Part shown: positions 1-9,118 of the stretch, one piece after another
Layout: each line of letters opens with the position of its first letter
Position numbering within the stretch: position 1 is the first letter of the stretch
DNA from: Mycoavidus cysteinexigens_B
Lineage (GTDB): Bacteria > Pseudomonadota > Gammaproteobacteria > Burkholderiales > Burkholderiaceae
DNA: 64,000 nt
Assembly (NCBI GenBank): GCA_031963465.1
Contig: JASSUG010000001.1
Location: forward strand, 522,673-586,672
Direction of reading: 5' to 3'
Translations under genes and position numbers: made by a program
The notes under the pieces: generated by a model
What the model saw: the letters and a program-made list of their open reading frames with translations, nothing else
Database searches by the model: none
Told to the model about the DNA's origin: nothing

Positions 1-3000
1 GCGTCTGTCCGATCTGGAGCTGCAGGTGCCTTAGGTGGCCAAGAAACGCTGCCCGAAGCCGCTTTTAGCGCCTTGATCTGTGCTTTACAGGATCCAGAGT
101 GGAATGTCAGAGATGCGGCTGCGAGAGGGTTAGGTGGTCAAGAAACGCTGCCCGAAGGTGCCATTCCAGCCTTGATTGGTGCTTTACAGGATAAAAATGC
201 GTATGTCAAGTATACGGCCGCGAGCACGTTAAGGGGCCAGGTTACGCTGCCTGAAGCCGCCCTTCAATCCTTGGTTGGTGCTCTACAGGATGAAAATTCA
301 TCAGTTCAGTCTTGGGCCACGAAGGTGTTAAAAAACCAGAAAACACTACCCGAAGCCGTCCTTCAAGCCTTGATTGGCGCTTCACAGGATAAAAATGAAG
401 TTGTCAGATGGGCGGCCGTGAACGCGTTAGGGGGCCAGGCCATGCAGTCTGAGATGGCCCTTCAAGCCTTAATTAACGCTTTACAGGATAAAAATGCGTC
501 TGTCCGATCTGAGGCTGCGAGGGCGTTAGAGTGGAAAAAAATGCTGCCTGAGACGGCTCTTAACGCCTTGATTAATGCTTTACAGGATCCAGAGTGGAAT
601 GTCAGGTCTGCTGCCGCGAGCGCATTAGGGGGCCAGATTACGCTGCCCGAAGCGGCCCTTCAAGCTTTGGTTAGTACTCTACAGAACAAAAATGGATCTG
701 TTAGGTCTTTGGCCACAAAAATGTTAAGAGGCCAGAAAACACTGTCCGAAACCGCCCTTCAAGCCTTGATTGGCGCTTTACAGGATCCAGAGTGGAATGT
801 CAAAAATTTGGCTGCGAGAGTATTAGGTGACCAAGAAACGCTGCCCGAAGGCGCCATTCCAGCCTTGATTGGCACTCTAGAGGATGAAAATGCGTATGTT
901 AGGTATACCGCCGCAAGCGCATTAAGTGGACAGGGTACTCTGCCCGAAATTGCCCTTCAAGCCTTGGTTAGCGCTCTACAGGATGAAAATGCATCGGTTC
1001 GGTCTTTGGCCTCAAAGGTGTTAAAAGGTCAGAAAACACTGCCGGAAGCCGCGCTTCAAGCCTTGATTGGCGCTTCACGGGATAAAAATAAAGTTGTTAG
1101 ATGGGCGGCCGTGAACGCGTTAGATGGCCAGGCCATGCAGTCTGAGATGGCCCTTCAAGCCTTAATTAGCGCTTTACAGGATCAAAATGCGTCTGTCCGA
1201 TCTGAGGCTGCGAGGGCGTTAGAGAGAAAAAGAATGCTGCCCAAAGCGGCTCTTAGCGCCTTGATTCCTGGTTTACAGGATTCAGATTGGAGTATCAGAT
1301 CTGTGGCCGCGAGAATATTAGGAGGCCAAATTACACTGCCAGAAACCGCCCTTCAAGCCTTGATTGGTGCTCTACAGGATGAAAATGCATCGGTTAGGTC
1401 TTGGGCTGCGAAGGTGTTAAGAGGCCAGAAAACGCTGCCCGAAGCCGTCCTTCAAGCCTTAATTAGTGCCCTACAGGATGAAAGTGCATATGTCAGATCT
1501 GCGGCCGCGAGCGCATTAGGGGGCCAAGAAACACTGCCGGAAGCCGCCATTCAAACTTTGATTGAGGCTCTACAGGATGAAAATGCATCCGTTAAGTCTT
1601 GGGTGGCGAAGGTATTAAGAGGTCAGAGAACACTGTCTGAAGCTGCCCTTCAAGTCTTGCGAGATACAGAGCACAATGTCATAAATGCGGCTGCGAGAGT
1701 ATTGGATAGCCAGAAAATGCTGCCGGAAGCGGCTCTCCATACCTTGATCAGCGCTTCACAGTATCCAGAGTGGAATGTCAGGTCTGCAGCCGCGAGTGCG
1801 TTAGGGCGTCAGGCTACGCTGCCCGAAGCCGCCCTTCAAACCTTAATTGGCGCTCTACAGGATGAAAATGCGCATGTCAGATCTGCAGCTGTGAGCGCGT
1901 TAGGGGAACAGGCTATGCTGCTCGAAGTTGCCCTTCAATCATTGATTGGCGCTCTACGGGATGAAAATGCATCGGTGAGGTCTTTGGCCGCAAAGGTGTT
2001 AAGAGGCCAAAAAACACTGCCTGAAGTTGCCCTTCAATCCTTGATTGATGCTCTACACGATGAAAATACGTATGTTAGGGATGCGGCTGCAAGCGCGTTT
2101 GGGGACCAAATTACGTTGCCGGAAGCTGCCCTTCAATCCTTGATTGGCGCTCTAGAAGATGAAAATGCATCGGTTAGATCTTGGGTCGCGAAGGTATTAA
2201 GAGGCCAGAAAACGCTGCCCGAAGCCGCTCTTCAAGCCTTAGTTGGCGTTTTACAGGATCCAAAGCAAAATGTCATGGATGCAGCCGTGAGCGTGTTAGG
2301 TGACCAGAAAACGCTGCCCGAAGCCACTGTTCTAGCCCTGATCAGCGCATTACAGGATGAAAATGCGTATGTTAAATCTTGGGCCGCAAGAACGTTAGCC
2401 AGTCAGCAAACGCTGCCGGAAGTCGCTCTTAATACCTTGATCGGTGCTTTACAGGATCCAGAGTGGAATGTCAGTGATGCGGCTGCGAGTGCGTTAGCAG
2501 GTCAGGCCGCACTGTCCGAAACTGTCCTTCAAGCCTTAATTGGCGATTTACAGAATGGCAATGCATCTACCAGGTATGCAACTGCGAGCGCATTAGGCGG
2601 CCATGTAACGCAATCGGAAACTGCCCTCGAAGCCTTGATCAGCGCTTTGGAAGATGAAAATGAGTATGTCAGGGATGCAGCCGCGAGTGCGTTAGGAGGC
2701 CAGGCCACACTGTCCGAAACGGCCCTTGAAGCTTTGATCAGCGCTTTACAAGATGAAGAGGAAGATATCAGAGTTGCAGCTGCGAGCGCGTTAGGAGGGC
2801 AGGCCACACTGTCCGAAGCCGTGCTCCAAGCCTTGATCGACGCCTTACAGGATGACAATGCATCTGTCAGAGACGCGATCATACAGGCGCTAAAGTTAAA
2901 TCTAAGTCAGCTTTACAGAATGCTACCTACCTTGGAAGTAGAGCAAATCCAGATTTTATATAGACAGTTGTTGTTTGGTTACAGCTGCGCCCATATTGCC

Positions 3001-3153
3001 CCGCTATACGTTCAAGAAAATAAACTACATTTTTATACAGAAACCGGGCTTGAGCAACTTATTTCTCTAACATCTGAACAAAGCGCTAGGATGATCCAAG
3101 CCTTTAGAGCTACCCAAGTGGAGGTGGGTATGATGTCTTTAGAACCTGCTTAG
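1..3153 (+). CDS. HEAT-like tandem repeat protein (5' end outside window)
   Basis: The frame is open from the first base, so the gene begins upstream and only its last ~1050 residues are seen. The protein is almost wholly built of 33-residue helical repeats with consensus TLPEAALQALIGAL followed by QDENASVRS and a small-residue helix ending LGGQ. This is the alpha-solenoid pattern of HEAT/PBS-lyase-type repeats, a protein-protein interaction scaffold. The last ~90 residues leave the repeat and form a unique tail (LYRMLPTLEVEQIQILYRQL...) rich in Leu, Gln and Tyr. No signal peptide or catalytic motif is visible in the part present. Long HEAT solenoids of this type are common in intracellular symbionts and may act on host proteins; that role is inference. 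It is followed by 325 bp of non-coding DNA and then lapA. The repeat call is firm; the function is unknown. Confidence 0.8.
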   Translation, partial: ASVRSGAAGALGGQETLPEAAFSALICALQDPEWNVRDAAARGLGGQETLPEGAIPALIGALQDKNAYVKYTAASTLRGQVTLPEAALQSLVGALQDENSSVQSWATKVLKNQKTLPEAVLQALIGASQDKNEVVRWAAVNALGGQAMQSEMALQALINALQDKNASVRSEAARALEWKKMLPETALNALINALQDPEWNVRSAAASALGGQITLPEAALQALVSTLQNKNGSVRSLATKMLRGQKTLSETALQALIGALQDPEWNVKNLAARVLGDQETLPEGAIPALIGTLEDENAYVRYTAASALSGQGTLPEIALQALVSALQDENASVRSLASKVLKGQKTLPEAALQALIGASRDKNKVVRWAAVNALDGQAMQSEMALQALISALQDQNASVRSEAARALERKRMLPKAALSALIPGLQDSDWSIRSVAARILGGQITLPETALQALIGALQDENASVRSWAAKVLRGQKTLPEAVLQALISALQDESAYVRSAAASALGGQETLPEAAIQTLIEALQDENASVKSWVAKVLRGQRTLSEAALQVLRDTEHNVINAAARVLDSQKMLPEAALHTLISASQYPEWNVRSAAASALGRQATLPEAALQTLIGALQDENAHVRSAAVSALGEQAMLLEVALQSLIGALRDENASVRSLAAKVLRGQKTLPEVALQSLIDALHDENTYVRDAAASAFGDQITLPEAALQSLIGALEDENASVRSWVAKVLRGQKTLPEAALQALVGVLQDPKQNVMDAAVSVLGDQKTLPEATVLALISALQDENAYVKSWAARTLASQQTLPEVALNTLIGALQDPEWNVSDAAASALAGQAALSETVLQALIGDLQNGNASTRYATASALGGHVTQSETALEALISALEDENEYVRDAAASALGGQATLSETALEALISALQDEEEDIRVAAASALGGQATLSEAVLQALIDALQDDNASVRDAIIQALKLNLSQLYRMLPTLEVEQIQILYRQLLFGYSCAHIAPLYVQENKLHFYTETGLEQLISLTSEQSARMIQAFRATQVEVGMMSLEPA
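46..2904 (+). repeat. 29 tandem 99-bp (33-aa) coding repeats
   Basis: The codons for (T/M)L(P/S)E recur at 46, 145, 244, 343 and so on to 2806. The spacing is exactly 99 bp except for the unit starting at 1630, which is 87 bp (4 codons lost, so the next starts at 1717). A longer period is laid over this: units at 46-640 resemble units at 739-1333, seven units (693 bp) away. For example AMQSEMALQA occurs only at 442 and 1135, and TLPEGAIPA only at 145 and 838. Confidence 0.85.
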
Positions 3154-3478
3154 CATTTTGACAGTCAAGTTGCCGAAAAGTGTTCCAAAAGGATCCATAT
3201 TGGGGGAAGTGGTAGCACAGGATCTAGATGTATTGCTGAGTGCTAATTTATTTGGTGCCCATAAATTTATTCGCGGTCACGGTACCAATAAGAAGCGGTT
3301 ACATTTTTGACAGGCACGAGAGATACAAAGAAACCGTTTATTCACTGTCCACCAAAAGGTCACAGCCAGAACGTCCTGCCGGTAGCCGCTTCGTTTATAA
3401 TACGCTTCTGCTACCCGCGCTGATAGGCGATTAAAGCCTGTCTGTTTTCATAACCGAAGCATTCATGAGCTGATTCGC
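3154..3478. other. Intergenic region upstream of lapA
   Basis: 325 bp without a convincing gene. A 64-codon open frame (3240-3434) has no clear ribosome binding site or recognisable product. A TATAAT at 3396-3401 is the only strong promoter element. In Burkholderia the genes normally found just before lapA are rpsA and ihfB; neither is present here, so the HEAT gene probably marks a rearrangement junction. Confidence 0.5.
3373..3401 (+). promoter_or_regulatory. Candidate promoter for the lapA-lapB operon
   Basis: A perfect -10 hexamer TATAAT lies at 3396-3401, about 80 bp before the lapA ATG. The -35 region at the expected distance (TCCTGC, 3373-3378) is poor, so the assignment rests on the -10 box and position only. 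Confidence 0.4.
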
Positions 3479-3766
3479 ATGCGCTTTCTAGTCTGGCTGG
3501 TTCGCCTTCTTGTTTTTGCAGTGTTGTTATTATTAGCTCTGGCTAATACGCAAAGCGTAACACTGAATGTCTTCGCGGGTTACAGCTGGCAGGCGCCGTT
3601 GATTATTATCGGCTTTGCTTTTTTTGTCGTGGGTATATTGGCTGGGTTACTTTTTACTCTTCCTGCAAATTTTCAGCGGCAGTTTGAAATTGGGCGTCTT
3701 AAGCGCGAACTCAAGCGTGCGCGCGAGCTATCGATGGCACGCGATGAATTGCCGCCGCTGATCTAA
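3479..3766 (+). CDS. lapA: LPS assembly protein LapA (DUF1049)
   Basis: A 95-residue inner-membrane protein with two transmembrane segments (about residues 3-22 and 38-60) and a basic C-terminal helix (RLKRELKRARE), the standard DUF1049/LapA plan. In E. coli LapA works with LapB in controlling LPS synthesis through FtsH-mediated turnover of LpxC. The gene lies 26 bp before lapB, the conserved pair. The ATG at 3479 is the only good start giving a complete first membrane helix. Confidence 0.88.
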   Translation: MRFLVWLVRLLVFAVLLLLALANTQSVTLNVFAGYSWQAPLIIIGFAFFVVGILAGLLFTLPANFQRQFEIGRLKRELKRARELSMARDELPPLI

Positions 3767-3792
3767 TCACAAAAATAAGTAAGAGTTGACGC

Positions 3793-4965
3793 ATGGATCT
3801 TGATTTCTGGTGGCTGCTGGTTATTCCGTTGATTTTCGGTTTGGGTTGGATGGCGGCGCGTTTTGATCTCAAACATTTGCTGGCAGAAGGCACAAACCTG
3901 CCGCGCTCTTATTTTCGTGGCCTTAATTTTCTGCTAAGTGAGCAACACGATAAAGCAATTGATGCTTTTATTGAGGTTGCCAAACTCGATCCAGAAACTA
4001 CCGAACTCCATTTCGCGCTAGGCAATTTATTTCGCCGCCGGGGTGAAACCGAACGTGCCATCCGCGTCCATCAAAATTTACTCAATCGCACTGATTTGCC
4101 AGTAATGGAAAGAGATCATGCGCTGTATGAATTGGGCCAAGATTTTTTGAAGGCGGGTCTTTTCGATCGTGCCGAAACTGCACTCGAGCAGTTGGCGGCA
4201 GGAACATATGCCAGCGAAGCGCAGCGTAGTTTATTAACGATTTATAGTATTCAAAAAGATTGGCAGCGGGCGATTGCGATTGCCGAGCGACTCGAGGCGC
4301 TGGGCGTGCAGTCTTGCCGCCAGCAGATCGCACAGTTTTATTGTGAGTTGGCTGAAGAGGCATTGCAGCGTAAACAACTCGAGCAGGCGCGTAGTGAACT
4401 TGAGCGCTCGCTGGCGGCTCATCCGGCCAATGCGCGCGCCATGATTTTACAGGGTCAAGTTGAACTCGCGTTAGGCAAACTAAGCGCGGCGATTGACGCC
4501 TGGATGCAAATTGAGAAAGAGAACGCGACGTATTTACCCCTGGTCGCTGAAAAGCTGATGAGTGCTCATGAGAAACTGGGCCTGGCGGAACAAGGCAGCC
4601 GCTTATTGATTGACTATCTTGAGCGTCATGCATCGCATGATTTATTGGATATCGCTTACCCGTATATTGCTGCGCATCAAGGGGTTGAGGCCGCCCATGC
4701 ACTGGCGCGCGCGCAAATGCAAAAAGCGCCAAACCTATCGGGCATGATTAGATTGCTTGAGGCACAACTTGCCAGCGCGGAAATGGAGCGTCGCAGCGAA
4801 CTCGAGTTAATGCGCAGGCTATTAATTCAGCGCACAAAAAATTTGCCGCGTTATACCTGCCGGGATTGTGGCTTTCGCGCCCGGTTTTTTTATTGGCAAT
4901 GCCCAGGCTGCCGCGGTTGGGAAACCTACGCGTCATGCCGTACAGAACCTATGGCACATAGCTAG
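3793..4965 (+). CDS. lapB: LPS assembly protein LapB (YciM)
   Basis: A 390-residue protein with an N-terminal membrane anchor (about residues 5-21, WWLLVIPLIFGLGW), a long run of TPR helices (residues ~45-340) and a C-terminal rubredoxin-like zinc site made of C356-x-x-C359 and C370-x-x-C373. This is the complete LapB layout at normal length. LapB couples LPS synthesis with FtsH proteolysis of LpxC at the inner membrane. It sits directly behind lapA and ahead of ugd and heptose genes, an order shared with Burkholderia. All four zinc cysteines are intact, so it should be functional. Confidence 0.92.
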   Translation: MDLDFWWLLVIPLIFGLGWMAARFDLKHLLAEGTNLPRSYFRGLNFLLSEQHDKAIDAFIEVAKLDPETTELHFALGNLFRRRGETERAIRVHQNLLNRTDLPVMERDHALYELGQDFLKAGLFDRAETALEQLAAGTYASEAQRSLLTIYSIQKDWQRAIAIAERLEALGVQSCRQQIAQFYCELAEEALQRKQLEQARSELERSLAAHPANARAMILQGQVELALGKLSAAIDAWMQIEKENATYLPLVAEKLMSAHEKLGLAEQGSRLLIDYLERHASHDLLDIAYPYIAAHQGVEAAHALARAQMQKAPNLSGMIRLLEAQLASAEMERRSELELMRRLLIQRTKNLPRYTCRDCGFRARFFYWQCPGCRGWETYASCRTEPMAHS

Positions 4966-5032
4966 GTTAGGATTTAAGCCTGCAGCCAACTGTATTCACT
5001 CTATTGAATTTGATCAAATTAAATAAAAACGC

Positions 5033-6403
5033 ATGAAAATTACTATTATCGGCACGGGCTATGTTGGCCTTGTCACCGGAGCGTGTTTGGCGGAAACGGG
5101 TAACTCTGTATTGTGCATTGATGTCGCGGCACATAAGATTGATCTGCTGAACAATGGCGGTGTACCTATTTACGAGCCAGGGTTACGGGAAATGCTGGAG
5201 CGCAATCGGGCCGCTGGACGGATTCATTTTTCGACTGATCTTGCAGCGGGAGCGGCGCACGGTGATATCTTATTTATTGCAGTGGGTACACCGCCAGACG
5301 AAGACGGTTCGGCTGATCTGCAATATGTGGTCGCCGCAGCTCGCAATATTGGCCAGCACATGAATGGCTTTAAGGTTATTGTCAACAAATCGACGGTGCC
5401 GGTTGGCACTGCGCAGCGTGTCCAGCACGCGATTGCCGCTGAGCTAGCAAAGCGCGCGCTAGAGCATCCGTTTTCAGTCGTGTCAAATCCTGAATTCTTG
5501 AAAGAAGGGGCGGCGCTTGATGATTTTATGCAGCCGGACCGGATCGTATTCGGTTGCGAGAACGATCAAAATGGGATGCGCGCGGCTGCCATGATGAAAA
5601 GCTTGTATGCGCCCTTTAACCGCGATCATGAACGTTTGCTGCAAATGGACGTGCGCTCGGCCGAAATGACCAAATACGCGGCCAATGCAATGTTGGCGAC
5701 CCGCATTTCTCTGATGAACGAACTGGCTAATTTGGCTGAGTGTATTGGGGTTGATATTGATGCGGTGCGCGCCGGTATCGGTGCAGACCCGCGAATTGGC
5801 AAGCATTTTCTGTATGCGGGCTGCGGCTATGGCGGCTCTTGTTTTCCAAAAGATGTACAAGCTTTGATTCGTACCGCTAGCGAACATGATCAGCCTTTAC
5901 GTATCCTGTCTGCGGTTGAAGCAGTCAATGATGCGCAAAAGCAGGTGTTAGAGCAGAAAATTGTCGCCCGCTTGGGCGCAGATTTATCCGCCTATCGATT
6001 TGCCGTTTGGGGGCTTGCGTTCAAGCCTGACACGGATGATATGCGCGAAGCTCCAAGTCGAGTTTTGATTGCTGCTTTATTGGCGCGTGGCGCTAGGGTG
6101 ACGGCTTACGATCCGATTGCAATGGATGAAGCCAGGCGCGTTTTTGCGCTTGATTTGCAAGCTGAGCCGACTGCATCTGCACGTTTGTCATTTGCGGCTG
6201 AACTCATGCAGGCTGTCGAGGGCGCGGATGCGTTAGTGGTGGTGACAGAATGGAATGCATTCAAGAGCCCTGATTTCCAGCTGTTACGCACGCAACTGAA
6301 AACGCCGTTGATTTTTGATGGCCGTAATTTGTATGAGCCTGCTGCGATGAATGCGCTAGAGATTGAATATCATGCAATCGGGCGTACTGATGAGCCACTT
6401 TAA
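5033..6403 (+). CDS. ugd: UDP-glucose 6-dehydrogenase
   Basis: A 456-residue enzyme that oxidises UDP-glucose to UDP-glucuronate with two NAD+. The N-terminal Rossmann motif is GTGYVG (residues 7-12), the central domain carries the catalytic cysteine C270 in GYGGSCFPKD, and the C-terminal UDP-binding domain includes FKPDTDDMREAPS. UDP-glucuronate feeds surface polysaccharide and, in Burkholderia, Ara4N synthesis for lipid A. The gene lies between lapB and the heptose kinase gene, as in Burkholderia. A second member of this nucleotide-sugar dehydrogenase superfamily, wecC, lies at 42.1-43.4 kb but has a different substrate. Confidence 0.93.
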   Translation: MKITIIGTGYVGLVTGACLAETGNSVLCIDVAAHKIDLLNNGGVPIYEPGLREMLERNRAAGRIHFSTDLAAGAAHGDILFIAVGTPPDEDGSADLQYVVAAARNIGQHMNGFKVIVNKSTVPVGTAQRVQHAIAAELAKRALEHPFSVVSNPEFLKEGAALDDFMQPDRIVFGCENDQNGMRAAAMMKSLYAPFNRDHERLLQMDVRSAEMTKYAANAMLATRISLMNELANLAECIGVDIDAVRAGIGADPRIGKHFLYAGCGYGGSCFPKDVQALIRTASEHDQPLRILSAVEAVNDAQKQVLEQKIVARLGADLSAYRFAVWGLAFKPDTDDMREAPSRVLIAALLARGARVTAYDPIAMDEARRVFALDLQAEPTASARLSFAAELMQAVEGADALVVVTEWNAFKSPDFQLLRTQLKTPLIFDGRNLYEPAAMNALEIEYHAIGRTDEPL

Positions 6404-6438
6404 CTTATCTGCTAGCTTGGCTGATCAAGAGGATCTAT

Positions 6439-7416
6439 ATGGCGGCTGTCGATAAGGCCTTGCCTGTGCAAACCGACCAGCGCGGGCCGGTATTACGAGA
6501 GCAACTCGTCCCAGCACGGGTGTTAGTGGTGGGGGATGTGATGCTCGATCGTTACTGGTTTGGCGATACAACCCGCATCTCGCCTGAAGCGCCGGTGCCG
6601 GTCGTTCATGTACAGCATTGTGAGGAACGCTTGGGTGGGGCGGCCAACGTTGCGCGCAATATTGCGGCGCTTGGCGCACAAGCCAACCTGATTGGTGTGA
6701 TTGGCGGTGATGAAGCGGGCCGCCAGTTGCTTAAGTTAGTTGCTGAAAGTGGTGTCGGTGCTTACCTTGAGCAGGATGACGCACGATTGACTACAGTGAA
6801 ACTACGCATTGTGTCGCGCCAGCAGCAATTATTACGCGTTGATTTTGAAAAAAAATTAACCCATGAAGCGCCACCCGCTGGGTTGACGGGCTTTAAATCA
6901 TTGCTTGCTACGCAAGATGTAGTCTTACTCTCTGATTATGGCAAAGGGTACTTAACGGCCCACGTGGCAGAGATGATTGCCGCCGCGCGTGCTGCTGGCA
7001 AGCCGGTATTGGTGGATCCCAAAGGCGACGATTGGACGCCTTATCGCGGAGCCAGCTTGATCACGCCAAATCGCACCGAATTGCGCGCGGTGACGGGCAG
7101 TTGGCAGTCGGAAGACGACCTTAAACAACGCGTTAGGCAGTTGCGCCTAACGCTTGATATTGACGCCTTATTGCTCACGCGCTCAGAAGAAGGAATGACG
7201 CTTTATTATGCTGACAGCGCACTTCATATTAATACGGTAGCACGTGAAGTCTATGATGTAGCCGGTGCGGGGGATACCGTGATCGCTACCTTGGCGGCGC
7301 TGCTAGCTGCGGGTGTGCCGCTGGTTGAAGCGGTCATCCATGCGAATCGAGCGGCCGGCATTGTCGTTGGCAAGCTCGGTACCGCGGCGGTAAAATACGA
7401 TGAACTTTTTTCATAA
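6439..7416 (+). CDS. hldA: D-glycero-beta-D-manno-heptose-7-phosphate kinase (HldA/RfaE domain I)
   Basis: A 325-residue PfkB-type sugar kinase. It has the N-terminal GGAANVARN signature and the C-terminal DVAGAGDTV signature with the catalytic aspartate. It phosphorylates D-glycero-D-manno-heptose 7-phosphate at C1, an early step of ADP-heptose synthesis for LPS inner core. Only the kinase half is present; the nucleotidyltransferase half (RfaE domain II/HldC) is a separate gene in Burkholderia and is not in this window. The start at 6439 has an AAGAGGA ribosome site at 6427-6433. hldD follows 82 bp downstream. Confidence 0.9.
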   Translation: MAAVDKALPVQTDQRGPVLREQLVPARVLVVGDVMLDRYWFGDTTRISPEAPVPVVHVQHCEERLGGAANVARNIAALGAQANLIGVIGGDEAGRQLLKLVAESGVGAYLEQDDARLTTVKLRIVSRQQQLLRVDFEKKLTHEAPPAGLTGFKSLLATQDVVLLSDYGKGYLTAHVAEMIAAARAAGKPVLVDPKGDDWTPYRGASLITPNRTELRAVTGSWQSEDDLKQRVRQLRLTLDIDALLLTRSEEGMTLYYADSALHINTVAREVYDVAGAGDTVIATLAALLAAGVPLVEAVIHANRAAGIVVGKLGTAAVKYDELFS

Positions 7417-7498
7417 AAAAGCCAATCAAGTTTGATGCCACGTAGATGAACAGATACCGTCACTACGATGAGCTTAAACTAATCTACGGAATATATTG

Positions 7499-8491
7499 AT
7501 GACTCTGATCGTGACTGGCGCAGCCGGTTTTATTGGTAGTAACCTGGTAAAAGCGTTAAACGCACGCGGCGAACATAACATCATTGCGGTTGACAATCTG
7601 ACGCGCGCTGAAAAATTCAAGAATTTAGTCGAGTGCGAAATCTCCGATTATCTCGATAAAGCTGAATTTATCGAACGCTTTGCGCGCGGTGCCTTTGGCA
7701 AAATACGCGCGGTCTTTCATCAAGGCGCCTGTTCGGATACGATGGCCGCTGATGGCCGCTATATGATGGAGAACAACTTTGCGTATAGCCGCTCCTTGCT
7801 AGAAATATGTGCTGCGCAGCAAATTCCTTTCTTATACGCCTCATCCGCCGCGATCTATGGCGGGTCTAGTGCCTTTATTGAAACGCGTGCTTGCGAGCGC
7901 CCATTGAATGTTTATGGCTATTCGAAATTCTTATTCGATCAATTTGTGCGCCGCAAATTGCCCGCAGCGCGCACTCAAATTGTTGGTTTTCGCTATTTTA
8001 ATGTGTATGGGCCAAACGAAGCCCATAAAGGGCGTATGGCTTCGGTCGCGCTGCACAATTTTAATGAGTTTCGGACGCAGGGCCGGGTGAAATTATTTGG
8101 CGAATATAATGGCTATGCAGCCGGCCAACAGCAGCGTGATTTTGTTTCGGTTGAAGATGTAGTCAAGGTCAATTTGCATTTTTTTGATCATCCTCAGCAG
8201 TCGGGTATTTTTAATTTGGGCAGCGGCCAGGCACAACCCTTTAATGATATTGCGGTGAGCGTAGTCAATACCTTGCGCACGCTGGGCGGTGAAGCCGCCT
8301 TACCGCTTGCCGCGCTGGTGGCGCAGGGCCTGATTGAATATATTCCTTTTCCAGATGCGCTGCGCGGCAAATACCAATGCTTGACCCAAGCTGATTTAAC
8401 GCAGTTGCGCAAAGCGGGCTACAACGCGCCATTTTTGAATGTCGAGCAAGGTGTCGCGCGTTATGTAAATTGGCTAATTGGCCAGCTATAA
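7499..8491 (+). CDS. hldD: ADP-L-glycero-D-manno-heptose 6-epimerase
   Basis: A 330-residue extended short-chain dehydrogenase/reductase. The NADP-binding motif TGAAGFIGSN is at residues 6-15 and the catalytic Y139-x-x-x-K143 lies in NVYGYSK. It interconverts the D,D and L,D forms of ADP-heptose, the last step before heptose transfer to LPS. An in-frame TTG directly before the ATG at 7499 is not needed: the ATG gives the usual MTLIVTGAAGF start. It shares this block with ugd and hldA. Confidence 0.93.
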   Translation: MTLIVTGAAGFIGSNLVKALNARGEHNIIAVDNLTRAEKFKNLVECEISDYLDKAEFIERFARGAFGKIRAVFHQGACSDTMAADGRYMMENNFAYSRSLLEICAAQQIPFLYASSAAIYGGSSAFIETRACERPLNVYGYSKFLFDQFVRRKLPAARTQIVGFRYFNVYGPNEAHKGRMASVALHNFNEFRTQGRVKLFGEYNGYAAGQQQRDFVSVEDVVKVNLHFFDHPQQSGIFNLGSGQAQPFNDIAVSVVNTLRTLGGEAALPLAALVAQGLIEYIPFPDALRGKYQCLTQADLTQLRKAGYNAPFLNVEQGVARYVNWLIGQL

Positions 8492-8580
8492 ATAGCCGCG
8501 CAGATCACCTACACTGGTTCTCCTTAAGCGATGCAAATAAGCAAAGGTATCGTGTTAACACCCCTTAAAGGAGAGCTAAA

Positions 8581-8922
8581 ATGCTCAAAAATCTGCTATT
8601 TATTGTATCTGTACTAGCGCTGACCTCTACTCTCGCGATTCATCCCGCGTCTGCAGGAGTTGATGTCAACTCTGCTAATGCCGCGACTCTGCAAAGTATA
8701 AAAGGGATTAATTCCGTCAAAGCGGAGACCATTGTTAAAGAGCGTGATCAACATGGCGCGTATAAGGACGCGGCTGATTTAGCCGCACGCGTGAAAGGCT
8801 TAGGCCAGCGGTCAGTGGCTAAGTTCCAACAAGAGGGACTGATGATTGGCACGGCCGTAGAGCCGCCTGTTCCCGCCAAGCCGAATGTCACTGCTCAGCC
8901 CCGTCCCACCCGCAAAAAATAA
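8581..8922 (+). CDS. ComEA-type helix-hairpin-helix DNA-binding protein
   Basis: A 113-residue exported protein with a cleavable-looking signal peptide (LLFIVSVLALTSTLAIHPASA, cleavage near residue 26) followed by a helix-hairpin-helix unit beginning VDVNSANAATLQSIKGI and a second half ending in a Pro/Lys-rich tail. This matches the short ComEA family, which binds double-stranded DNA in the periplasm during natural transformation; short stand-alone versions are common in Burkholderia behind hldD. A strong AAGGAGAG site lies just upstream of the ATG. Whether the cell is competent cannot be told from this gene alone. Confidence 0.82.
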   Translation: MLKNLLFIVSVLALTSTLAIHPASAGVDVNSANAATLQSIKGINSVKAETIVKERDQHGAYKDAADLAARVKGLGQRSVAKFQQEGLMIGTAVEPPVPAKPNVTAQPRPTRKK

Positions 8923-8947
8923 TAGGGGTAACTTCAGCATTGCGTTT

Positions 8948-9106
8948 GTGCGTATCTCCGATCATGAACGGGCATTGATCCACGAAACCCTCTCCAACCT
9001 CAATGACCTCAGAATCAGGATCATGCGGTTGTTTGGCGATACTGCTTGCAAAATCTATCAGATTGAGCCCGGAGGTAGCGGAATACACGCTGAATTATTC
9101 GAATAG
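8948..9106 (+). pseudogene. Possible remnant of a small nucleotidyltransferase (MNT-like)
   Basis: From a GTG at 8948 the frame reads MRISDHERALIHETL... and then RIRIMRLFG, resembling the first ~35 residues of small MNT-type nucleotidyltransferases, where LFGSR begins the active site. After LFG the resemblance stops: the catalytic GS...DxD motif is missing and the frame ends at 9106. I read it as a decayed 5' fragment. The match is short and could be chance. Confidence 0.33.
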
Positions 9107-9118
9107 CAAGTCAAGGCC

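Noticed and set aside
2529..2882. Minus-strand open frame inside the HEAT gene
   Set aside because: It mirrors the repeated coding sequence on the other strand; the 99-bp periodicity belongs to the + strand protein.
46..2904. Regular 99-bp spacing suggested a CRISPR or other DNA repeat array
   Set aside because: Units are translated without interruption and there is no repeat-spacer alternation; the period is a whole number of codons.
3240..3434. 64-codon frame before lapA
   Set aside because: No ribosome site, no family resemblance, and it overlaps the likely lapA promoter.
4082..4732. 216-codon minus-strand frame
   Set aside because: Antisense to lapB, whose TPR and zinc motifs fix the true frame.
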